Positions 10,400 to 22,680 of a DNA stretch of 64,000 nt are shown piece by piece. Below the pieces are notes generated by a model. The model worked only from the letters and a program-made list of their open reading frames with translations. It searched no databases and was not told the origin of the DNA. This DNA is from Lycocorax pyrrhopterus obiensis. Taxonomy: Eukaryota; Chordata; Aves; Passeriformes; Paradisaeidae. Numbering within the stretch: position 1 is the stretch's first letter; each line of letters begins with the position of its first letter. A program made the position numbers and the translations under genes. The stretch spans positions 6,243,168 to 6,307,167 of the forward strand of contig JACSVZ010000016.1 of assembly GCA_014706295.1 (NCBI GenBank). Direction: 5' to 3'.

Positions 10400-12660
10400 G
10401 CAGCCTGACTTCCTAAATAACACAGGCCAAAATAACCTCACCCGCTATTTTCCCTCTCCATTAGTACAGACTGTCTTCACCTTGGAAAATATCACGAATG
10501 TGAACACGCAGAAGAATGAGCAGAATGCTGTTTCCAGCACGGGGCCTTTGCCAGAGCGTGCTGGCTCCTGCTGAAGCCAATCCAGCCCTCGTGCGTGCAG
10601 AGGGCAGATCCCAGCTCTCGCTGCTAAAAGGAAACTTTGCAGAGTGTCATGTTACTCTGGAATCAAGGCTTTGGGGGTTATTTTCAGAAACTCACAGCTA
10701 GGGTCTAGAGCCACTGAGTGTGCCCAGCCCGTGGCAGGTCAACACCAGCTCCCTTGAGAAGTCTGGCTGCAGCGTCCTGCAGTGCCAGTGCCAGAAATGA
10801 GAGTGTGCTCCGAGGGCAGGACTAGCACAGAGCCCTTGGAGGGCTCGTGGTGGCTTCCAACAGCCTGATCACAGGACTGGAGTCTTGGATTGCAGCTGCT
10901 TTAGGGCAAGAATCACGGCTTTGTCATTTGCTTGTGAGATACACAGCCCCACAGCTCTCAGTCTCTGGCAGGATGAAAACACCAGCAAGTTATTTGGAAG
11001 CGGGTCTAGCCAGTTTAAAAGGATTTCAGTACTTCTTTCATGTGCCTGATTTTGCAAGGTCACACCATCAAATCTTACTCCAGCTGATAGAGCTGATTTG
11101 AAAAATAAAATGCTGGGGGCCTCCAGGAATCCAACCTCGATATGCACCTTTCAGAAATCCTGGCTGGGACAGCCTGGTCAGAGCCTTTATCTCAGGAAAA
11201 GCCCCAGGAGGGAGTCACAGTGAACAACTGCACTTCAGGTTCCCCCTCTAAAGAAATGCCATGAACCGTGTGTTACACAGCACTGGATGGTTTTGCAGGT
11301 AGCTGCTGCATGTGCCAGCCATGACTGGGATCCAGGGATACACTGGGAATATTCCCAGCCCACAGATAGCATATCCAAGCTAACAAAAAAAGTGGTGAGT
11401 TCCTTCATATCCTGAAAAGCTAATATTAACACAGATTTGGTTTATATCAGATGTAAGTAGGGCTTTTTTTTTTTGAAAGTTTGTTGGTTTTGTTGCCAGT
11501 TTTAATTCAAGAGACTCGGAAAAAAAGAGATTAAATAGTGTCTAAACTAGGCAAATATTTCCCACAAGTGCAAAGATTAAAGCAAAAATGAGTGGTGGTC
11601 TGTGCTGCAACCTGAACCCCACTCAATAAACCAAAATACTCACTTACTTGAACATTTAATGAAGGTTAAATATAACCCTTAAAGCACGAAAACAATGATT
11701 TCAAAAGTTTCCAAGAGCCTCTTAGCTGCACCCCCCAACCCCACTCTCCTTAGATTTTGGAGCAGTGATGAGTGATATTTCTTAGCTGCTTCAGCTCTTC
11801 TTGAATCTCTTACTAGAGATGCAGGAGGGAATTTTTCTGCAGTTCTCCTGCTTCACTAATGACTCTCAAGCTGGGGTTTTTCTAGCATGAACTGAGGTGA
11901 ACATTCTCCCTGGAGCTTATACAGGTGTCATTTGTATGAGCCTTCAGTGGTTTTTCACAAATGATTGCTCCAGGATTTTTAACAAAACAAGCCAAATGGC
12001 CTCCTTCCTTTAATATATTATTTAAGCAATAACCTCACTCTAGCCTCAGGCTTCCGATGCAATAATTAGAACCAAACTAGCATTTACCCACAGAGACGCA
12101 AATACTGTATTTAAATACAATAGCAGTATGTAAGTAGTCCTAATTCAGAGAAGAACTAACTGAAGTAGCTGAAGAAAACATTAAAGAGATGGTTAGGACT
12201 TTTATCCCTGTTAAGGTTAGTTAGAAAGTTAGACTGGCATAAATTAGGGTTAATAACATAAATGGTATAATGGTGTAGGAACAACTGCTCACATCAGCAG
12301 TTGCAGTTCTCGCAGTACTGAAAGAGAAAAGGAAGAGAACCAGATTTGAATGACACTTACTGAAATATAATCTACTACCTGGACAAAACTGCCCAGTCTG
12401 TAACAGAAAAATACATCATTACTATGGGCAAACCTCATTTGATCACTCAGATTAATAGCGACTTCCTTCTCTCCCCTCACAGTTGCACAAATTTTCCTCC
12501 TCATGTAATATTTTAGTACAACACAGTTTCCATTTAAAAATGAGATGTCATTCCTGCTTGTGTGAGAAATTTGGTAACGAAATAATACATGCTATCAAAC
12601 AACAAACATCAGCGATGAAACCAATTTTGCAATGTAGACCTGAGTCTTGAGACTTGAAGT
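10400..12660. other. Unique non-coding DNA
   Basis: No gene is recognised. A moderately GC-rich part (10520-11200) gives frames of 60-92 codons on both strands with no domain. A run of 11 T lies at 11464-11474. From 11500 on the sequence is AT-rich. Confidence 0.5.
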
Positions 12661-12666
12661 CAGAAA

Positions 12667-12745
12667 ATCATAGAAAGGTTTGAGTTGAAAGGGACCTTTA
12701 AAGGTCATGTAGTCCAATTCTAGGTCTCTTCCCCAAAGCACGGGG
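12667..12745 (-). mobile_element. CR1 LINE fragment, 3' end, 5'-truncated
   Basis: Read on the plus strand, the sequence begins with the reversed CR1 3' terminus (ATCATAGAAAGGTTTGAGTT) and continues through the well-known GGGACCTTTAAAGGTCAT and TAGTCCAA words. The element therefore runs on the minus strand with its 3' end near 12667. Only the last 55-80 bases are clear; the rest is too diverged to follow. CR1 is the dominant LINE of birds and reptiles, and short 5'-truncated copies like this are its usual form. Confidence 0.85.
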
Positions 12746-12749
12746 CACA

Positions 12750-15440
12750 TTTGTGAAGGACCATACCCAGGCTTGATACAGGAGTCCTTTCCTGGGAGGA
12801 AGTGCCTGTGGGATGATGGCAGCAAGGAGTGCCCAGCTTACAGGGCTGTGTGTCCCCAGCAGCTCTGCCAAGTGGCCTAAGGGGAAAGCTGAGGCTATGT
12901 CAACCCTCGTGAAGGAATTCCCTACCCATTGTGCACTCATACAGGGTAAAGAGCAACAAAGAGCTAGATATAGAGAAATAAGGAACCTGCTAAAAGGCAC
13001 AAGTCCTATTTCACCAATTTGTTGTGTCTTATACAATAAGGTACGCTGCCAGCTGAGGCAGGCACCCCTGGGTGCTCACGCAAAGCAGTTGTGCACGCAT
13101 GGAAAGGAAATCCTAACTGGCCCCAGCAGCAGAAACAAGAGTGTACCTGACTTGCCTAGAGAGTCTGTCTGGCAGTTTCTGGCTGAGCCACATCATGGGT
13201 TTTAGCCCATCCTGATTTCAGCCCTTGCTACAGCCTTACCGAAGACAGCGGCTGTTTTAATCTATTTTAGCTATTCAAAGTCAACAACCCCCTTTTAAAA
13301 ACAGCAAGTGATTTGTATTAAGCTCAAGTCTTTTGAATCCCTTTAGTGAGATATCTAAACCACCTTTTTCCTAATGAAGACAAGATCTGTGTTTCTGGTT
13401 CCAAGCACAGCAATCTCTTGAGCTTGACTAGGGACAGTAGGCACCAAATACAAATAACAGAGCACCAGAGGTGTTTCTCATTAGAAAGAGGCTTCTGCAG
13501 CCAACTTCCTCACCTTGCTAATTGGAAGCAGGGTGCTGCCTTCCCCAAGCACAAGGAAGAAGGTGCTCAAGGCTGGCTAGGATGAGCATTCACAATCAAA
13601 GCCACAAGCAGCAGTGAGAAAAATATATGAAGTTACAGGGCAGATGGGTCCTTAAGAACGTCAGAAAGAGAGCAAAACAGTGAGCAGTCAGTAAAAATAA
13701 TGCTGGAAGCAAACACTGAGGATGACTTTGTGATCTCCCTCCCTGCTCTGCTCCTCGGCGCTTCAGCAAGGACTTTGGTAGAAAGTGGTTCCCAAATGCT
13801 TTTTGCCTGCCACATTTGTTTTAGTCAAACTTCCTTTTACTCTACTGAAGCCTGGAAGACTCACTGGTGCTGCCTTGTCCCTGGCCCCGCTACAGAGAGC
13901 ACTGGATGGAAAATACTTCCTATAATGACTAAACTGCAAAGTGCATCCATGACCTGTGGGGATGCACTGGAGAGAGTTTCACCAGCACAGGTCAGTGGCT
14001 TTAAAGCAGGGATAGTCTCAGCAGTACAAAATTGTGAACTTACTTAAGTCAGTTCTTCCAATCATCCTGTTCTTGATGGGTATTTAACCTTATTTCTACT
14101 TGAACAGTACACTCTGTCCTTACTACTACTTAACATACACCTATTCTGAAATGATTCTTAAGAACCAGGAGTTGATGGGAATATTAGAGAAAAACATCAA
14201 AAAAAATTCACTGTACCAATCTGTTTTATTCGCAGGGATACTCTCTGTATTTTTTGTATGTCCCAGGCAGCAGAGGTAATTGTTAAGGTTTTATTTTATT
14301 CCTGTTACCTCTTGGCTAAAAAGCCAGCTAGTATGGATAATGTGTGTAGGGTCTTCCTCCTACATGTTTTTGGTGGCCAACCTTTTTACTTTAGGAGGGT
14401 TAGAGAAATAATTATTGAACTCTCTTTGGGTAACAGCCAGAGGTTGTTTTCCTTAAGCTGCTCCAGATTGTTACAAGGCAAGGCTGAAACTACAGGCTTT
14501 CACATGGCATTTGAAAAGTAGGTGGTGAGTCAGAAAGGCAGCAAGACACAGGAAGGCTGCTCCAGGTGGCAGAAGCGACAGGGTCAGAGAGAAGGCCACT
14601 TGTAGCTGAACAGAGGAGAGCAAAGAGGGGAGGTCATTTAGCAAGGCTGGAGTTCTCCCACGAAATCCTGAGGAGAGGCCTAAAAACAAGAAGGGCAGTT
14701 TTGAATTGCGTCAGGGAATAATGGAGCTATTTGAAGTTGGGGGCTCTAATGCTGTGCTTCTTTATCTAGGAGGGAAAAGCACACTTTGCACTGGGACTGC
14801 AGAGGAAGCAGCAGCAGCACCACAGAACTGGAACATGTGACAGCCATGAGGAAACTGCAGATCTGGGCCATGTGAGGGACCAGCATCTGATGCTCAATGC
14901 CAACTGCCCTGGCTTTCAGCACACACAGCAAAAGAACCCCAAAAACCTGAGGAAAAACTTAACACAGATTTGGATGGAGGGTCAAAATCTGCACTGACAT
15001 CAAGGAGAACAACAATGAGGGGAAACCATGGAGAAGGGAAAACGGGAGGAAGATCCCTATCCGAGGAAGGCAGCACTGATGTGGCCAGACCAAAGCCCAA
15101 CTGTATGGACAATGTACATATTTATGGTTTATATGCTCAGGTTTCTGAATGGCCACACCTATAGACATTGCTGTAAATGATGCATTTACATGTTGAGGTA
15201 CTTCTGTGCTCTCCAAAGATCTGACATGCTAAATAAAAGCAATGAGAAGAGACCTAATGGCTTTGGGAATTTTTTTTTTTAATATGTGATGTTAAAAGCC
15301 ATGAAATAATACCAAGGAACTCAAATGTTTTTGAGTATGGGAAAATCAAAAGCATTTTTCAGTTTGAAGGAACATTCTGAGAGTGTTTTATTGGACATCA
15401 CCAGAAATATCATATGAAACAGAAGCAGATACCCCAGGAA
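12750..15440. other. Unique non-coding DNA with a 130-codon open frame
   Basis: An ATG at 12813 opens 130 codons to 13205. The product would be basic and has no domain I recognise. A 112-codon frame overlaps it on the opposite strand (12698-13036), which argues for chance. Other frames (13700-14047 and 14258-14521) are equally featureless. No repeat is recognised after the CR1 fragment. Confidence 0.45.
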
Positions 15441-15448
15441 TTTCAGAC

Positions 15449-15483
15449 ATTCCACTAGACTACATAACTGACACTAGTGGAAT
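15449..15483. repeat. Hairpin with perfect 10-bp stem
   Basis: ATTCCACTAG (15449-15458) and CTAGTGGAAT (15474-15483) are exact reverse complements around a 15-nt loop. The flanking bases do not extend the stem, so it is too short for a typical microRNA precursor. Confidence 0.65.
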
Positions 15484-18400
15484 TATGTTTTAGAGAGATA
15501 TAAAAAAATTCAATTTTCTAATTTTCTTCCCTTGAGTGACATTCAAGGTGCACTTTACTCATGAGCATCTGCCTGAGTCTACAACCAGGGAGGGAAATTC
15601 AGTGTTTTTGTTATTCAACAGGATTAGCAGCCTAGATTCAGGTTAAAGTGATACAGAAGAGCCTTAACTAGTTCTAAATGACTTAATTCCCTGAAAACAG
15701 TATTTTTTAATGTGCTGCTAATTAAAATATTTAAGAGCTCACTGTAACAACATTTTGAAAACAAACCAGAAGAACCAATGTAAACAAAATATCATTTTAC
15801 AAACCAAACAGAATCACTTAAAATCCAATGTAATTCTATGTTCCAATAAAAATAAATATATATATACAGGTGTCAAGTTAAGATTGTCAAGCACACTCCC
15901 AAGATACCATCGAAGAATGAACTAAGAAGTCAAAATTAACCCCTCCTGTACTCGTTCTTCCTTTTTGGCAGAGGCAATAGAATTTCCTGTGTAGCACCTA
16001 GCTCTGAAGTCCATGGCAGCGCCCAGAACACACCAAACGGAGGAGCAGGAGGCACCAAGGAATGTTTTGGTGGAAATTCAGGTCTCTCTGCAGGGCTGCA
16101 GTGCAGTATGGGTAGTAACCCATATGCTGTGTTTTCAGGCTTTTACTCAACATTCTTTAGAGCTAGAGATTTTCTTTGTAGTATTTGTCTTATATTTTGA
16201 TAGCAATCTGAGCATGGCAGTTACAGATTTAAGGAATACGAGACGTGACAGTGGTCAGCAGCTTGGTTCTCTATACAAGTAGCTTTTTTGGCAAAAGATT
16301 ATTCTTGCTCTTCCCCACTACATTGTGCTGACACAAAATAACATGAAGATGAAATGCTTTACAGCTTACAAATTTTTGTCCCATAAATTCAAACTTATTT
16401 TTCCACATTCATTAGTTTCCTTGTCCTGAGAAAGTTTTAAGTGCTGCTTGACTGTGGTGTGGGCAGCATAACAGCAAAACACTGAGAAATAATCATTCAA
16501 GGCCAGCTGCAAGAAACAAACCTTGTGCATCTGAACAGGCTGATCCCTCCACCTGGAAGCTGTTTCTTTACAGAATCTGGGATTTCAGATCTGTGTCTCT
16601 CCTTGCATTCAGCTCCTTCAACAGAGCTAACTAACTTCAGGAGAAAGGGAGGTGATAACAGCTTTTTTCCTTTTATTTTACTGGTATTTCCATGTAATTT
16701 CTGAGTCTTCAGTTTCTAGCTTAGAAGATATGTCCTTGGCCATTATTTCGCAGAGCACAGCTCTATGCATCCGTTAGAATATCACTCCTCGTGCTCTTTT
16801 CAGATGAACCTTTCCCTGGTATGCTCTGTACTGTGTGTGTTGTTGTTCTGGAAATACTTTCGTCCATAAAAAAGTGATTACTAGCCCGCACAGCATTATC
16901 TCCTAGGATAACATCTCACACTTACCCAGTGCAAAATAATGCTCCACATCTAGGTGACAGACAAGTAGGAACATCAAATTATAGATGTAAAGCTTCACTT
17001 TAGCCACTCTGTGCACAAGCCAACATCAGGCTACTCATGGCGTAGCTAAGGAAGTTCCTCCACCAGAATTTATTTGGGTTCCAATTTTGAAAAATCTACA
17101 TGGGATAGGTGCTATCTCACAGCTGAAAAGAAAATAATACATCAGGAGTCTATTTTAGCCATTAATAGAATACAGCTGGTAGCTTCAGGACAGGAAAAAA
17201 AAGTTGTCTTTTCCAAATAATCAGGTCAGCAGGTTCCTCACCCTTCAGCAAGTTGGCAGGGACCAGTGCTAGTACAGAAGACAGAAATATTTCCTAGGTG
17301 ATCTAATAAAACCAGACAAACCTCATATCAATAAGCCCTATGGGGTTATTGCTGATAAGCTGTTGCCATAAGCCGTGAACTCTTTCAAATGTCTCATCTT
17401 CCAGAGGCCAAGTTCTCATCTGTCAGTTCTCAAAAGCCAAAATATCTTGGGCATGTCATCCGTAACATGGTTAAATTCAGTACTATATTATGAAGTTCAT
17501 TAAATGTGAGAAATTTTAGGTGACAAAGGAGAAGATTCTGCAATTTCAGTTCCTTGCCTCTTCTCCAGTTCCTATTATCTTTATCGATGAAAGGTCCCAG
17601 ACAGCCACTCCCTCTGTTCCTGAAGGCTGAAGTGAGTGTCTCCCAGAGCGCTGGGAAGGAGGACTCACCACAAACCACTCCTTCTCTGGGGTTTCAGAGA
17701 GCCACCAAAATGAAAGAACAAGAGAGAAGGCACAGCCTGAATTCCTCCTTGCATTTTTCTCCCCTCTACTGGAAAGTGTCTACAGGAAGCAGAGGTATCA
17801 GGGATGCTGTCAGGGCAAGACTGTACAGACATCTTGTCTTGCTGAACAGAGAGACAAAAGTGCCAATTCCACTCCCTTCCCCAACCAAACCAACACCTCA
17901 TGGCTTTTGCAGCAGGAAATTGGCCCCAAGTTTCTCTGCAGACCTTGACAGGCACTGACAATTCTCACACGGGTACAAGATCCTCCGCAGATCAAAGGGT
18001 CAGCATGAAAAAATAATAGATTACCTTCATGAAAGGATCTTGAAGAGCTTCTCAAAAGAAAATGAAACCTAAATATTATTTCATATCCCTACTGCAGAAA
18101 TAAGCGCTGCAGTCAACTGAATGCCAGCTCTTAGCCAGCTGGGCAGAAAGCCAGAGGGCCAAGAGGGTGTCAGATGGAATCTAGGCCAGGCAGGCAGGAA
18201 GCACCAAGAGGAAACACCAGCAGCAGCTGTAGAAGCAAAAGAATGGGCAGAGGCTCTAAGACAAATAATAACAGGCAGAGCAGCAGCAGTAGCAGATGTC
18301 AGACTATTGCTTTCTGGAGGGGGATGGGATGGCACTTGGGAAGAAATAGGATTTTTTTCTTAAACTACTTTGCATTAATTATCTGATAAGGGATTCTTCC

Positions 18401-19460
18401 CCAAAATCTTTTGAAACACTGTTATTTTGGATTAGTTTGTGAGGAGAGACTCAACTCAGCACCCATTCAACACGTTGAGTGCCCAGAAAGGCACTGCTGC
18501 TGATCCTAGTTCCATTCATGGGTTTGAGTTCTCCCATTCTCCTGGGATTAAAAATAATTCTGGAAATCATTTTGGTAAAGGAATCCCTTATTTCTAGAGT
18601 GGTTTTACTGTAAGGTTTTCTGGGCATTATTTAGGATTATATAAAATGGAACTATCAGGCAGAAGGAGGAATTTCTGCTCTTTCAGAGGATGCTACAATG
18701 CTGCTTTTGTCAGGTCTGTGATTTATAGGCAAGCTGATACATTTTAAATCTTTTGATCACATCCATCACTTGATTGATTCCCTAGGTAGGGAGAAGCAGC
18801 TCCTGCATCCCAACAGACTCTGTGTCATGGTGATGTCTGTCACAATGTTCTGCCATTCCTGAGGAACTTGTCCTCTTCCACACAATATGAGGCACTTTGC
18901 AGAGAGGATATTACACTGACTCAACCCCATTTCTCTCAGGCTACATTCAAAAGGTTGTAGATGAGAGAAGAACTAATTAATCTTTCTCCTCAAACACCAT
19001 CAAAAAGAGAGGAGCCACCTGCCCAACTTCAAACCAGCAGAGCACCAACTCAGTCAGGAACTGGGAAATGTGACTGGAGAGCCTTAGGAAATAAATGCGA
19101 AGAGAAAAATCTAAACCCAAGTGATGTACATTAATTTTATTATCTTTGTTTCACTCAGGAGAAGTATCTACCCAAATAAACGAAGCACAGGTCTTAGCTC
19201 AAACACAGTAATGAATTGACGAAGGCGAACCAGCTTTGGGAAGCAAATCACCCCAAATGGGACATACCCAAGGCACACATCAACGCAGTGGCTGCTCAGT
19301 GACATCGGTGTGACAGAGTCACATAAAGCCACCAGCCTGCAGCCGTCAGTGGGGTGGCCCAGCTGATGCTCCCTCCAGCCATGGCAGCTGTGCCCAGCAC
19401 AGCCCTGAGCAGGCCCTGGGACCAGGGCTCGGCTCGGAACGGCTGCCCTGGGGCCAGCAG
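15484..19460. other. Unique non-coding DNA
   Basis: No gene is recognised. A short AT dinucleotide run lies near 15857-15866. The 17550-17960 interval has overlapping 134- and 98-codon frames on opposite strands without domains. A CAG/GCA-rich stretch at 18218-18300 gives Ala/Ser/Gln-rich frames. The 19330-19460 interval turns GC-rich as it approaches the minisatellite. Confidence 0.5.
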
Positions 19461-19563
19461 CCCCCTCTGTGTGCCCACAGCCACGGCAATCTGCCCCCTC
19501 TCTGTGCCCACAGCCATGGCAATCTGCCCCCTCTCTGTGCCCACAGCCATGGCAATCTGCCCC
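19461..19563. repeat. 33-bp minisatellite, three copies plus a few bases
   Basis: Three head-to-tail 33-bp units occupy 19461-19493, 19494-19526 and 19527-19559, followed by the first four bases of a fourth. Copies 2 and 3 appear identical; copy 1 differs at a few positions (GTG for CTG, and CACGG for CATGG). Since 33 is a multiple of three, several frames on both strands stay open, including a 159-codon minus-strand frame from an ATG at 19647 with a Cys/His-containing 11-residue repeat. No known protein has this repeat as far as I can tell. Confidence 0.9.
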
Positions 19564-22289
19564 GCCAGCCTCAGGAGGCACCTGGGATCTGCATGCACTG
19601 GAGCTTAGAGTGACATTCGGATTTCTTAATCCCTGCCAGAAAGGCATGGAGTAATTTCAATTAGATATGGATAAAGTTGGGTTGAGGAAATAGGGAAGAA
19701 AAAGGGCAGAATTACAAACTCGGTGGTAACAAAAAGAATACTTGAGAACTTGTCAGGATTCCACCTAATGGTTCATGCCAAAAAAGCAAATAAACTCTTA
19801 ACAAAGTATTACATCTCACGAATTTTTAATAAAAGGTCTGTGTTCAAATCATCTTTTCATGCCAAGATCACCTTCAATTTTATCTTCAAGAAGCAACTTC
19901 TTGACATGAAAGTTAATAATTTTATTTCACGTAAGATCATTGTGTTGGGCTTTTGAGAAATCCATTTCGAGATTTTATTTTCCTAAATAAATATCATATT
20001 TAAAAAAATCAAGGTCTAACCAAGATGATTTTCTCACCCAGTTTTTCAGGACCCATGTTGAACATCATCTTAAAAGTCTAGTTACATTTCCAAGTTTTCA
20101 TGTAAACAATATTATTTAAAAAAAACCCCAAACATCCCTCAAAAAAAAATGTCATGAAGCAGTTGGTCAGAAAATACACAAGAGCAGACACAATCTTTAC
20201 TTGCTCCTGAGCACCTGATTCAAGATGTTAAAATTAATTCTTGTTAAAAGAAAATTAAAATCAAAAGGTAAAACAGAAATTCTTGGGTATGAAGACTACT
20301 GGAATATCTAAATACATCATGTCAATGGGACAGAAAATGCACATTTATCAAAATAACCTTGAGCAAGACCAAGGAGATGGGAATGGGTAATGGGCTGACC
20401 AAATATTAGAAATACTGCTTTTCTCTGAAAAGATAAACAAACACAGATATAGGCATCTTACTCATATACCTAACTTATATTCCCAAAGAGCTCATGATAA
20501 ATTTTTTTCTCTCTGAGCTTTAAGTTCAAATGGGATAAAAAACATAGTAGGTGTTCACATTCATAAATAACTTCCTAATGAACAGAGTGGGAGTCCTTTT
20601 CCACAGGAACATGGAGTTCCACAAGAATCTACACTAGAGCTTGTGGTGTCATGAGTGTCAGAAAAGACGAGAGTGAGATGAGGTTTCCTCATGGTATGCG
20701 GTTTTCAGTGAAGTAAAAACTAAAGTCAGCCATGGAGAATTACACGACAATACTATAATCTGTCACTAAATGGCATACGAAACTCAAGTTTTTAGAAGTG
20801 TGAAGTGATGCACAAAGTAAAAATAAGTCCTGATTTTGCACATGCAGTGAGGCACTCTGGCTATGGCTAATAATGGGTTCTATAGAAACTACCAGCTCAG
20901 GGACCAGCAACAGAAAAACTAGCAGGTAGAATTTTATGGAGAGTAAGGAACTTACTAGAAAACCTTCCCGTGTCCCTATGTACACCCATGGTTCATTCAT
21001 ATACTGAATGTAACACATTGCTTGGGCCCATCTCAGACAGCCTAGAGCAGGCACTGTCAGGGCAGGAAGAACAATCCAAGGCGTGGAGCATCCTTCACAA
21101 ACAAAATCACAAAATAGACCAAGACTTCTAAGCAGAAAAAAGACTTCATGGAGCAGAACACAACACGGAGCAAACAAAACTGAGCAGCACAGAGATAATG
21201 CAAAAGCTATGAATCAAGATCCCTGTACCAACACCTGTCTTCCTCAAGCCCTCGTCAGTCTGTTTTTGCAGCTACTCCCGGTTTCAGACTAGGATGGCTA
21301 AGAATCCTAAATTCCGTTTTCTGCTTCCTTATTCCCTTTGATCTTAACATCTCTGCATGTATTACTGGTTGCAGCACACCGACCTAAGCCAAAGCTGCTA
21401 CCTCAGTATTATTTCTGATCTCCTTGTCCATCCAAACATTTACCCTTCCTCAGAAATTGTGCACTAATCTTTGCCTTGCCTTCAAGCACAGCTCACAACC
21501 TTTCTAAATTTAACACTGGTCAACCTCTCTGTGCTGCCTGAGCATAGAAAAGTCCCTTCTCTGCTCCCAAAGCTCTCACAATGGAAAGGATGTCTCTAAG
21601 GGTGAAAGTGACCCAAAGGGTTGGATGTAACACTGCACCCACATCTGCAGTCACTCTGTGCAGTGTAACCAGCCCTCCCCCAGGAATATACGGAAACCCT
21701 GAGAGGTGAGGACACTCTGGAATCCGGTGACATCCACTTATGCCTGGCAGATACCACCACAGCCACCTGCAGTGACAGCTCTGCATGCCTTGGCTGGTGG
21801 AGGAGACATTCCTGCTGTCCTTTCTGTGCAGCACTGTGCTCCTCCCGCCTGGCAGGGAACTCCATCACTGCTCTTGCCCTGCCTGCAACACCCTCTGTCT
21901 TGTGAATCATCTGTCAGCAAGAGCATCCTGCATGGACAGGAGGGACAAGGGGATATCCAAGGGCCGTGATCTCAGGGTCATGGTCTACAGCGGCTGTAAT
22001 CTTCCGCTGGCTCAGGAGGAAGAAAAGGACAACTGCTCCTCACACAGCTTGGGCCTTTTCCAGATCCAGCTCTCAGGACAAACCATAAGCTCCCATTAGC
22101 TTTTCTGAAAGGATGAGCAGCCTCAGATGGGAAAGATAGTGAGCAGCCCACTACAGGCAACGTTTTCACTGATGTCAACCATTTCCTCTCCTCCACACAT
22201 GCCAAACTGATACATTCAGCCGAGACAGACAGGGCCAGCAAACATCTGGTTGACACGAGAATCAGCAGGTCCCAGGCCACAGTTTTGTG
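19564..22289. other. Unique non-coding DNA
   Basis: No gene is recognised. A 145-codon minus-strand frame (20740-21177) opens at TTG and has a hydrophobic middle, but it carries no domain. The interval 21684-21705 lies between an acceptor-like tract (CCCTCCCCCAG) and a GAG|GTGAGG donor; it is listed as a background example of a chance mini-exon. Confidence 0.5.
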
Positions 22290-22680
22290 TTTTTACTTTT
22301 GTTACGTGATTTTAAATGCATGAAACATATCAGTGCAACAAAGATTTCAATGCATTCACCTCGTTTCTCTCCATCAGATGTGATTGATTATATGGAGGCA
22401 GGACTTGTCAGGTATGTGACAGTGGCCTGTCCTTGTAGCATTCTGTGAGTTCTTTTCGACTTAATACGCTCTTAGCCTTTTCTAGCACTCCAAGAGGACA
22501 CAAGAGCCACGGAATTTGCTTGTTGGCTGCATGTTAAAGCAGCATAAAATCTCCAAGTACTTAAATGAGCCAGTTGATACTGACAGAAAGCCTTCACTGA
22601 AGCAGTGATATAAATTTAATGCCCTTTTATTGTTTTTTGAATATTTACATCTGAAATAGCAGCAAGAAAAGAAGTAGTTC
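22290..22680. promoter_or_regulatory. Candidate conserved non-coding element
   Basis: This long, balanced-composition unique block is dense in developmental-factor-like words: AATGCATTC, GATGTGATTGATTATATGG, CGACTTAATACG and CCTTTTATTGTTTTTTG. No long frame or repeat signature is present. It looks like a conserved enhancer, but conservation could not be tested. Confidence 0.22.

Noticed and set aside
12813..13205. 130-codon plus-strand frame just beyond the CR1 fragment
   Set aside because: The CR1 copy runs on the other strand, the translation matches nothing known, and a 112-codon frame overlaps it in reverse.
15449..15483. Hairpin considered as a microRNA precursor
   Set aside because: The stem is only 10 bp; precursors need roughly 25-30 paired bases.
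20740..21177. 145-codon minus-strand frame with a hydrophobic middle
   Set aside because: It starts at TTG. The hydrophobic stretch comes from A-rich plus-strand sequence, and it has no family or splice support.
21684..21705. 22-nt interval between an acceptor-like tract and GAG|GTGAGG
   Set aside because: Both sites are moderate and no frame or context supports it. It is useful mainly as a sign that chance mini-exons occur in this window.
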